Of a DNA stretch of 41,669 bases, positions 9,235 to 17,737 are shown piece by piece. Position 1 is the stretch's first letter. Every line of letters starts with the position of its first letter. The DNA is from a virus. The stretch is from positions 1 to 41,669 of IMG/VR virus record IMGVR_UViG_3300022668_000017; one strand, written 5' to 3'. Under the pieces are notes generated by a model. That model ran no database searches and was not told the DNA's origin. It saw nothing but the letters and a program-made list of their open reading frames with translations. Made by a program: the position numbers and the translations under genes.

Positions 9235-11913
9235 ATGGGAGTATTAGACTATAAATTTAAATTAATTTTTGAAAATATTTCAGGACTGTCTGAAAAAGAA
9301 ATCACAGAGCCTGTAAAGTTCGATGGTGCAAGCTTTGTACTTGAACAAGATAAAGAGCGTTTTGGACGTGATATATTTTTCTTAAATGAAAATGTTGACT
9401 TGTTTTTTTATAACGGTGTTTATGATTATACAGAGAATCCGCAACAGTTGTTAGATGGTACGATTATAAATAACTTAACGCAAGGCTTTGAAAGTTTAAT
9501 CGAAGCAAGAAAACAAAAAGGTTATGAGGTTTCATGTAAGTTTTTATTGTTAGACGGTGATACAGAGTTTACATTCGGTGTTTTAGACTTTCAAACAAGC
9601 GAAACGGATGAAGATAGCTATATTAAGTGCAAGGTGTTACAATCAACAGAGAAACAGGTACTTAAAAGACGCGCGGACTACGTTGTTGATGTTTTTAGTG
9701 ATGAAACACCAGACGAAGAATATATTGAACCGTTAACAACTCAAAACATATTATTAAAAGCTAATCCAAGTAACCAAGTTAGTAAAATAGTATCAAGTAA
9801 CTTTGATTATAGTAAACAGTTTTTTGGTTCAAATGCTTCTGCTCAATTCCCTATATTTAATCAGATACAGCAATATGATATCGAAGATACTTTAACGTCT
9901 TTTTACGAGGTTTACGATGCACCATTCGGAGCAGATGCATCATTTTTTGAACAAGCAAGGCAAAACTTAAGAGTTGTCAGGGCGGTTAACGACTTAAGTA
10001 ATATCAATATAAAAATAAGTAATTTAAATCTTAATTGCTCGTTTTCAGGAATAACAACAGTTACTAAAAGATTATCCGTTATTTATGGAACAGGTTACGC
10101 TGTTGGTCAATTTCAATTTATTGATTTGTTTTATTCTGAAGATGATACTGTTAATTTAAATAATCAAGACTTTGAAACAACAATAGACTTTGTTCCTGCT
10201 GGTGGTTATATTTCTGTTATATTTAGTATTTTCGACACTTATACTTTGCCAACCGTAACACCTTCAAGCTCAGGCGGTTTATCTATACAAGGCGATTCAG
10301 ACTTAAATATTTCTTTAACAGCCACAGCAATTGATACCGTTATAAAAGGTGTTAGATGGATAGATATTATAAAACAAAATATTAAATCGATTAGCGGTTT
10401 GGATGTTTACGCGCCTTTATTAGATGTTAACGGAAAGCATTATGATAACTTTGCTTTTAGTGGTAACTTAATAAAAGGACGTAACGACGTTGCTTTTAAT
10501 TCTGAATTTAAGGATTTAATGGATGGTATTAAAGAAGTCGCTTTAGATTATCAAGTTTTAGACGATAAAGTATATATTGGTCATTTTACAGACTTTTACC
10601 CTTTAAAAGAATTAGGTAGTTTCCCACAGTACCCAAGCGATGATTATACAGCAACCTTTAACGATAAAACAGCATTAAATTTAGTTGAGTTTGAATACTC
10701 TACTTATGAAAAAAGCGAAGACGAAGAAGACACGTCTGACGGTGTACATACGTCTACACAATGGACTATAAGCAACTTACAAGTAGAAAACACAAAGAAG
10801 CTTAAGATACCACATATAAGAGATTTTAACAAAATTGAAGTAACTAAACAAGAAGCGGTTAAAGTTACAACGGTAACAGGTGACGACGATAAAATGTATA
10901 TGATTGACGTAGTACCGTTAGCGCCTAATAGTCGCGGAGGTTTTTCAGCTAGTATGACGCACAATGTTAATAGTAGCGGTCAAGTACAACTATTAAAAAG
11001 TGCTGATTTACCAAGTTGGGGTGTGTTAGGTTTTAGTGGAAACAGTCCTTTTACTATTGAAAGCGGTGTAAACGTTGGAACTTATACAGTCGAAGAAATA
11101 ACAGACACGATAATAACATTAAACCCAGTTTCACCGTCTACACAAAACCAAACACAGCAAGACGTTGTAACGGAAGTTAGTTATCCGTATGATAACGTTT
11201 TATACACTAATAGAACTAACGAAGGATTTAGTATAGTAGATGGTATTATAAGTCCTGACAAGTCCGCTAACTTGCGTTATACACCAAAACGTAACCTTTT
11301 AGAATGGGAGCGTTATTTTGCCAGTGCTGTATTATTTACTAATAACAAATTAAAAAATAGTGAATACAAAGTAAATCAATATACTACTGACGGATTATCA
11401 ACTCAATTAGAAACAGAGACAGAGTTATTAAACGAAAAGGCTAAACTTGAATTAAACAACCCTTTATTATCTGCTAACGAGTATAATTTGACTTTAGTTG
11501 TTAGTTTTACGCAAATGGTTGATTTATTAAATAAACTTAATACAATTAACGAAGATGATAGTATAGGTGGTTTTATAAGGTGTTACAACCCTAATTACAG
11601 AGTTATAAAAGGCTTTATTAAAAAATTAGATTACGAGCCAGCAACGGAACGCTTAAATGTAACGTTAGAGGAATTATACGAAACTGAATTAATAGAAATA
11701 ACTTCAAGTAACGGTGATATCACTATTAATAACGTTCTTTACGATGTAGTAACTAATGATTATAGTTGGTTTGAGTTTAATGGCGATTATTTTATTATCT
11801 TTGATAGTGATGGCGCACCTATTATAAACCCAACATTATACAGTAATATAAGTTTTAACGGTGTAATATATGATAATGTAACAGATTTAAACCAAGTTTT
11901 ACTTGATGCGTGA
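9235..11913 (+). CDS. Tail-tip / baseplate hub protein (Dit-Tal-like) candidate
   Basis: 892 aa, directly after the tape measure gene, where distal-tail and tail-associated proteins are encoded. It is acidic and predicted mainly beta. The N terminus (MGVLDYKFKLIFENISG) recalls tail proteins of Bacteroidota phages in which the distal-tail ring and the hub are one polypeptide. Internal segments such as KGVRWIDIIKQNIKSISGL (about 380) and KRNLLEWERYFASAVLF (about 685) are helices typical of the hub core. No lysozyme or peptidase motif is visible. The last codons overlap the next gene. Confidence in virion tail function is high, in the subtype moderate. Confidence 0.7.
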   Translation: MGVLDYKFKLIFENISGLSEKEITEPVKFDGASFVLEQDKERFGRDIFFLNENVDLFFYNGVYDYTENPQQLLDGTIINNLTQGFESLIEARKQKGYEVSCKFLLLDGDTEFTFGVLDFQTSETDEDSYIKCKVLQSTEKQVLKRRADYVVDVFSDETPDEEYIEPLTTQNILLKANPSNQVSKIVSSNFDYSKQFFGSNASAQFPIFNQIQQYDIEDTLTSFYEVYDAPFGADASFFEQARQNLRVVRAVNDLSNINIKISNLNLNCSFSGITTVTKRLSVIYGTGYAVGQFQFIDLFYSEDDTVNLNNQDFETTIDFVPAGGYISVIFSIFDTYTLPTVTPSSSGGLSIQGDSDLNISLTATAIDTVIKGVRWIDIIKQNIKSISGLDVYAPLLDVNGKHYDNFAFSGNLIKGRNDVAFNSEFKDLMDGIKEVALDYQVLDDKVYIGHFTDFYPLKELGSFPQYPSDDYTATFNDKTALNLVEFEYSTYEKSEDEEDTSDGVHTSTQWTISNLQVENTKKLKIPHIRDFNKIEVTKQEAVKVTTVTGDDDKMYMIDVVPLAPNSRGGFSASMTHNVNSSGQVQLLKSADLPSWGVLGFSGNSPFTIESGVNVGTYTVEEITDTIITLNPVSPSTQNQTQQDVVTEVSYPYDNVLYTNRTNEGFSIVDGIISPDKSANLRYTPKRNLLEWERYFASAVLFTNNKLKNSEYKVNQYTTDGLSTQLETETELLNEKAKLELNNPLLSANEYNLTLVVSFTQMVDLLNKLNTINEDDSIGGFIRCYNPNYRVIKGFIKKLDYEPATERLNVTLEELYETELIEITSSNGDITINNVLYDVVTNDYSWFEFNGDYFIIFDSDGAPIINPTLYSNISFNGVIYDNVTDLNQVLLDA

Positions 11914-13078
11914 TTTTAGTTTTATAAGATTTAAGGACAATTTAGCCGATGCTTTACGTGTCGGCAATAGTCCGATAGCTTCACAAATATACTATGATAA
12001 CATACAGTTATTACCTAACGAGGCTTATACACAAATAACGTCTTATGCTGGTGGTATATCATTGCAATCAGATTTTACAGCAGAAATAGTGAACTGCAAA
12101 GGTGTTAAATTACTAGATATTACAAATAATATTTTTAATAACGAAGTTTTAGATGAAGAAGGAAATACGCAAATAGTTTTTGAGATAATCAATATCAATA
12201 AGGACTTTTACAACGAACCTGTTTTATTTAAGTTTTACGACAATTATTCGTCTTATTACTCTAATCCTGTAACAATTACAGAAGAGTTTAAGGAGTTGAC
12301 GTCGTATTTTGAATACAAAAACTATTCTGATTATCAAGGAATAGCATACACAAATAGTCAGAATTACCAATCAATAAGATTAAAATGCTACTTTTATAAT
12401 AGTTCAGACGAAAGCGAGATAGAAGATTATTACCAAATCAGTAGAGGTAATACAATTTCTGCAAGGGTTTTATATAAAAACAGTGAAAAATATGTTTTTG
12501 ATTATTTAGACCGTTTTGTTTACGATAGATGTAATGTTATGCTACAGCATGAAATCGTTTATATTGATGGTGTTAAAGTTACTAATAAGACAAGTTTTGA
12601 AAGTAGCGAGTTAATAGATAAATCTAACTTATTTGAGGCTTCTTTTAGTGTTTATAAAAATTACAAAGACACTAAGCAATATAGTTATCAATTGTTTGAA
12701 GGTTTGATTATAGATGAGTTTGAACCTTCAGGACTAAGAACGCTTTTAAGTATGGGAGACCAGTTTAATATAGAATTTAATATCGATGTCAACAAATTAG
12801 AAGGTAATATATACTTATATAATGCAAGTAACGGACTTATACATACGTTTACTAATGAAGAAATAACAGTTAGCGGTCAATCTGTTAATGCTAACGGATT
12901 AGAAACATATATAACAGAAAACGGAGAGTATTATTTCTTAATTGATAGTGGTTTGTTTGAGAGTTCGGATTTTGGTATTCCTTTTGAGGGTATATCAAAT
13001 CCTGATGTTTGGACTTTAACCATAGGTAATGCAGATTACAGTAATTTAGATTATAGTGATGATTATTTCACAGATTAA
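11906..13078 (+). CDS. Minor tail protein
   Basis: 390 aa from the ATG at 11906; a TTG 3 nt upstream is a less likely start. It overlaps the upstream stop by 8 nt, which suggests coupling. It is beta-rich, aromatic (many Tyr/Phe) and acidic, without transmembrane segments. Two or more beta-sandwich-like repeats are suggested by alternating strands around residues 40-120 and 270-380. In this position it should be a component of the tail tip. I do not recognise the family. Confidence 0.6.
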   Translation: MRDFSFIRFKDNLADALRVGNSPIASQIYYDNIQLLPNEAYTQITSYAGGISLQSDFTAEIVNCKGVKLLDITNNIFNNEVLDEEGNTQIVFEIININKDFYNEPVLFKFYDNYSSYYSNPVTITEEFKELTSYFEYKNYSDYQGIAYTNSQNYQSIRLKCYFYNSSDESEIEDYYQISRGNTISARVLYKNSEKYVFDYLDRFVYDRCNVMLQHEIVYIDGVKVTNKTSFESSELIDKSNLFEASFSVYKNYKDTKQYSYQLFEGLIIDEFEPSGLRTLLSMGDQFNIEFNIDVNKLEGNIYLYNASNGLIHTFTNEEITVSGQSVNANGLETYITENGEYYFLIDSGLFESSDFGIPFEGISNPDVWTLTIGNADYSNLDYSDDYFTD

Positions 13079-13091
13079 AGATATATAATAA

Positions 13092-13592
13092 ATGAGTACA
13101 AAAGCGCAAATACAACAAAACATAGAAACAGGTTTGGCGAGTGGTTCTGACATACCTGCTTCTAGGCATAGAGAAACCTTAAACACTGTATTAGACGAAA
13201 GCTATGCCGATGCTATTATTGACACTGAAAGCACAACAAACGTTTTTACAGCGTTAACAGGTAGTGCTGAGTATTACATAAGAATAAACAAACAAGGTCG
13301 TAGAGTTACTTTAAATATAGTTGTTGAATGTATTAATAACTATATTGGTGACGAGATTGCAGGGATAACAAATACAGAGTTTTTGCCTGAAGAAGATACT
13401 TTATCATTTGATAAGACGTATTCTGCAACAGGTTCTATATTTGAATACTCAACAGACACAGGCGACACTTTAGTTGTATCAATAAGACGTGATAATTTTA
13501 CAGGTTACGTGTTATCATTCACTTCTAATTCAAACGTATTATTTAACGGTCAAACATTTAAAGGACAATTAACTTATTTTACTAAAGACTAA
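13092..13592 (+). CDS. Small tail-tip protein of unknown function
   Basis: 166 aa. The N terminus (KAQIQQNIETGLASGSDIP) is helical, followed by a beta-rich domain. Similar short proteins that begin with an attachment helix occur in the fibre region of flavobacterial phages, as far as I recall. The stop overlaps the next start (TAATG at 13590-13594), so it is translationally coupled to the adhesin-like gene downstream. Confidence 0.5.
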   Translation: MSTKAQIQQNIETGLASGSDIPASRHRETLNTVLDESYADAIIDTESTTNVFTALTGSAEYYIRINKQGRRVTLNIVVECINNYIGDEIAGITNTEFLPEEDTLSFDKTYSATGSIFEYSTDTGDTLVVSIRRDNFTGYVLSFTSNSNVLFNGQTFKGQLTYFTKD

Positions 13593-14635
13593 TGATACAG
13601 ATAAACGGAAAAGGCTTACATGCCTCTGAAAATATAATTGATAATTTACTATCTTTTAATGTAAATAGTACTTGGCCTTCAGTAGGTACAGGAAACGCAA
13701 GCGTTGTAAGTTCTACTTATTTCGATGGTAGTGGTTCGTTGTTAATTAATAATACAGACTATCAAAACACAGATTTAACGGTTAGTAATTCAACACAAAA
13801 CACTTTAATACCTTACGATGGTGATTATGATTTCTCTTTATACTTGAAAAAGTCATTAAGTGAAGACGTTATTATTAACGTTGAGATATTTAAAAATGCT
13901 TCAAGTGTGTATAATCAAGATTTAACATTTGCATCTTTTAACACTGATAATTGGACTTCGTTTATGACTAACGAAAACTTTAGAATGTTAAAGAATGATG
14001 TTGTAACTTTTATATTTACGGTTAAGTCAAATGCTTCAAGTGTTTCTAATAACTTAGTTATTTACATGGATGGTTTACACTTTTACAATAAAGAGCGTAA
14101 CCAAACTAAATCGCCAATATATAGTAAACCTGTAGACGATGTATTAAATAGCTTGAAAGGCGAAAAAGGTTTTGGTTTTTATATTGATAGTTTAGCAACT
14201 CCAACAATCACAATCGGTACTAGTTGGACTGAAATTACAATAGATGCTTTAGGTGCTAATGTAATAGATAACTTACCTTTAGATATTAGAGGGGTTTCTA
14301 ATTTATTAACAAGCGGTAAAATTACTCCAATTGCTTCAGGTGACGATTATGATGGCAGATTAGATGTAACAATAGATAGTAAGACAGGAAGCCCTACTTA
14401 TTTAGAAGTTATAATTGACTTTGCAGGAAGTACACCGGATACGTTAAGAGCTTTTACAGGATACATACAAACGGCTAAAACACCACCTTTTAAACAAAGT
14501 TTAGGTTTAGACTTTTTTACAGGTGATACGTTTCTGTCTAATGGTGGTAAAATATACGCAAGAACAGACACAGGAAGTTGGACTATTTCAAACAGAAATA
14601 TTAAAATAACAAGAAAATCTAAAAGATTTATATAA
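13592..14635 (+). CDS. Tail adhesin candidate with carbohydrate-binding-like N-terminal domain
   Basis: 347 aa. Residues about 15-170 read as a jelly-roll sandwich of the CBM4/9 kind, with W at about 29, the turn YFDGSGSLLINN, and late strands ending in NLVIYMDGLHFYNKE. The second half (from about 185, GEKGFGFYIDSLATPTI) is another beta domain. This architecture fits a receptor-binding protein that recognises surface polysaccharide or glycoprotein. That is inference from pattern and from its place after the tail tip. It is joined to both neighbours by TAATG junctions. Confidence 0.5.
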   Translation: MIQINGKGLHASENIIDNLLSFNVNSTWPSVGTGNASVVSSTYFDGSGSLLINNTDYQNTDLTVSNSTQNTLIPYDGDYDFSLYLKKSLSEDVIINVEIFKNASSVYNQDLTFASFNTDNWTSFMTNENFRMLKNDVVTFIFTVKSNASSVSNNLVIYMDGLHFYNKERNQTKSPIYSKPVDDVLNSLKGEKGFGFYIDSLATPTITIGTSWTEITIDALGANVIDNLPLDIRGVSNLLTSGKITPIASGDDYDGRLDVTIDSKTGSPTYLEVIIDFAGSTPDTLRAFTGYIQTAKTPPFKQSLGLDFFTGDTFLSNGGKIYARTDTGSWTISNRNIKITRKSKRFI

Positions 14636-15741
14636 TGCTAAAGATAACAAAAGAAGGTAATAAAAACTTTTTTTATGAGTGTGAGCCTTTTCAACCATAC
14701 ACAGCAAGCGACCTTGTAATATCATTTAATGGTAATACAGGGTTTTTGACGTCTGTAAGCGGTAGACCTATATTTTTAAGAGAGGGTTGGAATTACACGG
14801 ATATAAGTGTAAACAACGAAACCTTTTCAAGTGTTGAAGTATTAGCTCAAAAACTTGTTGATTTGGGTTGCCCTGCCTATTACACTGATGGCGATGTAGT
14901 TATTACAAGTTTAGTAAGTACTGACGCTGGTAATTCTCTAGTTATAGGTACTGACGGCTTATTATTTGCGTCTGCAAGTGGAGGTTCTTCTGTGGATAGT
15001 GTTAACGGTCAAGTAGGAACAGTTTTTCTAACTGCTGATGATATACCTGCTGGCTCAACTAATCAAATAACAAGTATTGCTGATATAAATCAGATTTCAG
15101 CTAATTTATCAGAAATTGAGCAAAACACAGACGCTATTGACGACTTAGAATCTGGTAAAGCAGATAAAACAAATGTTTTAGAAAAAGACAACACAACAGC
15201 TTATACTCCAACATTAGATTATCATCCAGCTACATTAAAATATGTTAACGATAACGCAGGAGGTACTAACATAGTTCACAAACAAACAGCAGACCAAACT
15301 TTAGTTTTTTTAAGTGGCTCAAACCAAAGTTTGTATAAGTTTGAAATACCTGCGAATACTTTTTCAGAAGGCGACGATATAAGAGTTAAAGCAATAACTA
15401 AAAAAGAATCCGCAAGTAATAACGGTGGTTACGTAACTAAGATTTTAATTTCTAATTCAGATGTTGATAATATAGGTACAGCAATAACCCTTGCAAGTGT
15501 TAGCACGTCTACAAGTAACAGGAAAGCAGGTTATCTAAACAGAACTTTAATAGTGAAAGATGGTTACACTGAAGTTTTAAGTATAGGTGTGAACGCTGGT
15601 TATGATTTTAGCGTTATAAATCCTTTGGGTTTATCTCAATACGTAATAGACTGGACTGAAAAAAGATATATATATGTAGCATGTACAGGTAACACCTCAG
15701 ACCAAGCGCAATGCGTTTATTTTAAATTAACTAAAAATTAA
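14635..15741 (+). CDS. Tail fibre protein
   Basis: 368 aa. After an N-terminal attachment region, residues about 115-140 contain SVDSVNGQVGTVFLTADDIP, the linker found in many phage fibre and spike proteins. Next comes a short trimeric-coiled-coil-like segment (ISANLSEIEQNTDAIDDLES, about 155-175) and a C-terminal beta-rich head (about 210-368). The last gene before the lysis cassette, it is the best candidate for the distal fibre that contacts the host. No chaperone or intramolecular protease tag is visible. Confidence 0.72.
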   Translation: MLKITKEGNKNFFYECEPFQPYTASDLVISFNGNTGFLTSVSGRPIFLREGWNYTDISVNNETFSSVEVLAQKLVDLGCPAYYTDGDVVITSLVSTDAGNSLVIGTDGLLFASASGGSSVDSVNGQVGTVFLTADDIPAGSTNQITSIADINQISANLSEIEQNTDAIDDLESGKADKTNVLEKDNTTAYTPTLDYHPATLKYVNDNAGGTNIVHKQTADQTLVFLSGSNQSLYKFEIPANTFSEGDDIRVKAITKKESASNNGGYVTKILISNSDVDNIGTAITLASVSTSTSNRKAGYLNRTLIVKDGYTEVLSIGVNAGYDFSVINPLGLSQYVIDWTEKRYIYVACTGNTSDQAQCVYFKLTKN

Positions 15742-15742
15742 T

Positions 15743-16123
15743 ATGAGACTAACTAATAACTTTTTTAAAAGCGAATTTGATAGTAAAGACGGTTCACTAA
15801 TGCCTAAAGATGTATTTTACAATATATCTAAAGTAGCTATACAATTACAAACGCTTAGGGATTACATAGGCAAGCCAATTAAAATCAATAGCGGTTATCG
15901 TTCACCTAGTCACAATAAAGCGATAGGAGGCGTTAAAAATAGTCAACACGTTTTAGGTAAAGCATGCGATATTTCTGTAAAAGGGATTAAACCTGAACAA
16001 TTAGCGGTTATTATTGAAAGGTTAATTAATGAAGGTCACATGTTACAGGGTGGTATTGGAGTATATAATACTTTTGTGCATTATGATATAAGACGCACGC
16101 GTGCAAGGTGGGATTATAGATAA
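15743..16123 (+). CDS. Endolysin: M15-family zinc D-Ala-D-Ala endopeptidase
   Basis: 126 aa, the full length of compact Peptidase_M15_3 domains. The zinc and catalytic signature is complete: SGYRSPSHN (about 50-58, with the substrate Arg), SQHVLGKACDI with zinc ligands His69 and Asp76, and VHYDIR with His113. The enzyme hydrolyses peptide cross-links in murein. There is no signal peptide, so release probably depends on the holin-like protein encoded downstream. The gene starts 1 nt after the fibre gene stop, so it is co-transcribed with tail genes and expressed late. Confidence 0.92.
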   Translation: MRLTNNFFKSEFDSKDGSLMPKDVFYNISKVAIQLQTLRDYIGKPIKINSGYRSPSHNKAIGGVKNSQHVLGKACDISVKGIKPEQLAVIIERLINEGHMLQGGIGVYNTFVHYDIRRTRARWDYR

Positions 16124-16128
16124 AAAAA

Positions 16129-16155
16129 TAACACCCACTTAAAAAGCAGGTGTTA
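16129..16155 (+). terminator. Weak hairpin after endolysin
   Basis: TAACACC at 16129-16135 pairs with GGTGTTA at 16149-16155. There is no T tract, so at best it is a leaky terminator or RNA-stabilising stem. Confidence 0.4.
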
Positions 16156-16248
16156 AATAATTAACCAATAAAAACTATTATAAAATGAAAAACAATATTT
16201 ATAACGCAAAGATAAAAAAATATTTGATATAACAAAATAAAAACATAA

Positions 16249-16282
16249 AAAAAAGATGCCTCTCCCCAAAGACATCTTTTTT
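16249..16282 (+). terminator. Intrinsic terminator in the lysis region
   Basis: AAAAAAGATG (ending at 16258) pairs with CATCTTTTTT (16273-16282) around a 14-nt loop, forming a stem that ends in a T-run. It lies between endolysin and the holin-like gene. Because the stem is A/T-symmetric it could also act on the opposite strand. Confidence 0.75.
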
Positions 16283-16375
16283 AACACGTTTATACAAATA
16301 ATTACCTTTTAGCTATGATTAATAATTTATTTATATAAAAGCAAAGATAACACTTAATTTAACAAAACCAAACAA

Positions 16376-16468
16376 ATGGTAAGAAAATTTTTAAAATCGA
16401 TTAAAATTGCAATCATGAACTTATTAAAATCAATACCAGGAGGAGGAATTAAAAACCCTAAAAAATAA
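16376..16468 (+). CDS. 30-aa cationic amphipathic peptide in the lysis region
   Basis: An ATG ORF ends 3 nt before the holin-like gene. The product begins MVRKFLKSIKIAIMNLLKSI and continues PGGGIKNPKK. It has eight lysines plus one arginine and no acidic residue. The first 20 residues would form an amphipathic helix with a basic face. This composition resembles membrane-active peptides, and a role in membrane permeabilisation or lysis timing is possible. Its reality is supported by spacing and strong charge bias, but it is too short to prove from sequence. Confidence 0.5.
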   Translation: MVRKFLKSIKIAIMNLLKSIPGGGIKNPKK

Positions 16469-16471
16469 AAA

Positions 16472-16804
16472 ATGCTAAAAAAGTTTAGAGACATTGTTCC
16501 TTTTATATTTCTTTTAATTAACTTCTTAACAGCAATCGCTTCTTATTTTGAAACAGAATATAAAATTGCTTTCAAGTATTTGGGAGATGTTTTTGGTTAC
16601 TCTATTTTGTCTTGTCTTTTTATGCTTTCCGTGTATTCAAATAGAAAGTATTGTAACACTACAAGAGTAGTTGTTTACGGTTTAATAGCTCTAAACTTTT
16701 TTAACTTAATTTGGTTATTCTTAGGTGTGAACGGTATTGTTTACGATATATTTATAATGATAATCATTTTACTAACACTAACTTACTACAAATACAAATT
16801 ATAA
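16472..16804 (+). CDS. Holin-like integral membrane protein
   Basis: 110 aa with three to four hydrophobic segments (about 9-27, 38-56, 66-86 and 87-104) and short basic ends (MLKKF at the start, YYKYKL at the end). It is encoded between endolysin and a second membrane protein. Size, topology and place fit a holin that opens the inner membrane for the M15 endopeptidase, but no family signature was recognised. Its stop overlaps the next ATG (TAATG at 16802-16806). Confidence 0.6.
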   Translation: MLKKFRDIVPFIFLLINFLTAIASYFETEYKIAFKYLGDVFGYSILSCLFMLSVYSNRKYCNTTRVVVYGLIALNFFNLIWLFLGVNGIVYDIFIMIIILLTLTYYKYKL

Positions 16805-17091
16805 TGATAGCAATAATACTACAGGCTGAAGTGGTTGAGAGAATGCTAACAACTGAATCTATTACTGTTATAGGTTTATTACTAGGAGTTTGCGCGCTTT
16901 TAATACTTCATATAAAACAGCTAAATAAGAAGCACGAAAAAGAAAAAGACGAGCTTAAACAAGATATAAGAGACGCACACGCAAAGCTTGATGTTGAATA
17001 CAACAACAGCACACAAGAAATGAAGTCTATAATTGAAAAGTACTATACTTTAGCTACTAAGGTATTGGAAAAACTTAATACCGTACTTTAA
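16804..17091 (+). CDS. One-TM coiled-coil membrane protein (holin accessory or i-spanin-like)
   Basis: 95 aa from the ATG at 16804, which overlaps the upstream stop. A longer reading frame starting at 16711 would overlap the holin-like gene by about 90 nt and is unlikely. There is one transmembrane segment (about 18-40, ITVIGLLLGVCALLILHI), followed by a highly charged coiled coil (about 42-80). The N-terminal membrane anchor with a helical soluble domain is the layout of an inner-membrane spanin subunit or of a small antiholin. A lipoprotein partner could be the 52-aa protein at 18768, though that is 1.7 kb away. Confidence 0.55.
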   Translation: MIAIILQAEVVERMLTTESITVIGLLLGVCALLILHIKQLNKKHEKEKDELKQDIRDAHAKLDVEYNNSTQEMKSIIEKYYTLATKVLEKLNTVL

Positions 17092-17093
17092 TT

Positions 17094-17555
17094 ATGTGTA
17101 TAAACAGAACAAAAGAACAAATAAGCAGATACGAGTTAAACCGTGCTGAAAAAGAAAACATGTTAGACCTTTTAGAAATAAAACATCAAGCATTTATGAA
17201 TGCTTTAGATAACTTTAAAGGTAAAGGTGACCAAGATATAACAAAGAGTACATTAAAAGCTTATCCTTTTATGAAATGGGTAGTATTAAATGAAAGTCCT
17301 TTAGTCAAGTTTAGAAGACGTGGAGATATTAGTGAAAACACTTTGATGTTTGATTGCTACATGGAAAAAGGAGGCGAATTCGGAATGCATTTGCATAGTG
17401 ATTGCGTTGAGGAATGCGAGGTTGTACAAGGTGAATTGTTTGACGTTCAGTTTAATCAGACGTTTAAAGAAGGTGATATTGCTTTATATGAAAAAGGAGT
17501 AAAGCACATACCTATTGCAACACAAGAAACGTTGTTGCGTGTTTTTTTTACTTAA
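17094..17555 (+). CDS. Cupin-domain protein
   Basis: 153 aa. The first 55 residues are helical. Residues 85-153 form a cupin barrel with a textbook motif 1, GGEFGMHLHSDCVEECEVVQG (metal ligands His99, His101, Glu106), and a degenerate motif 2, GDIALYEKGVKHIPIA (His138). It should bind a divalent metal. The substrate is unknown; cupins include sugar isomerases, dioxygenases and non-enzymatic binding proteins. It starts 2 nt after the membrane protein and closes the lysis operon before a strong terminator. A host-polysaccharide or small-molecule role is conceivable but not shown. Confidence 0.8.
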   Translation: MCINRTKEQISRYELNRAEKENMLDLLEIKHQAFMNALDNFKGKGDQDITKSTLKAYPFMKWVVLNESPLVKFRRRGDISENTLMFDCYMEKGGEFGMHLHSDCVEECEVVQGELFDVQFNQTFKEGDIALYEKGVKHIPIATQETLLRVFFT

Positions 17556-17612
17556 TTTTAATTAGCGGTAAAAACCGCAAGTGTTAACTATACCGTGCAA
17601 TTCAAGACGTTA

Positions 17613-17646
17613 AGCGTGTTTTTTAAATTAAAAGCACGTTTTTTTT
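17613..17646 (+). terminator. Intrinsic terminator, copy 1 of an identical pair
   Basis: CGTGTTTTT pairs with AAAAGCACG (one G-U) around a TAAATT-type loop, followed by eight T residues. The 34 nt are identical to 18256-18289. It ends the lysis operon just upstream of the promoter of the outer-membrane-protein gene. A small GCGGT/ACCGC stem lies 35 nt upstream (17565-17578). Confidence 0.85.
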
Positions 17647-17669
17647 ATTGTTTTTGTTATATAAATATT

Positions 17670-17699
17670 TTGTACAATGGTTTTGTTTTTGTAACTTTG
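17670..17699 (+). promoter_or_regulatory. Bacteroidota sigma-A promoter overlapped by TGTACA
   Basis: The -33 TTG at 17670-17672 and the -7 TAACTTTG at 17692-17699 are 19 nt apart, an excellent match to the Bacteroidota consensus. TGTACA (17671-17676) overlaps the -33 box, the same hexamer found 16 times in the 26-kb control region. A protein bound there would block RNA polymerase. Start codon of the regulated gene is 38 nt downstream. Confidence 0.8.
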
Positions 17700-17737
17700 T
17701 GTATCGCAATTAATTAATAACATTAAAAACAGAAAAA

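Noticed and set aside
16184-16231. 15-aa ORF between endolysin and terminator
   Set aside because: Very short, no features; the region is better explained by hairpins.
16711-16803. N-terminal extension of the coiled-coil membrane protein
   Set aside because: It overlaps the holin-like gene for 90 nt in another frame, while an ATG at the TAATG junction is available.
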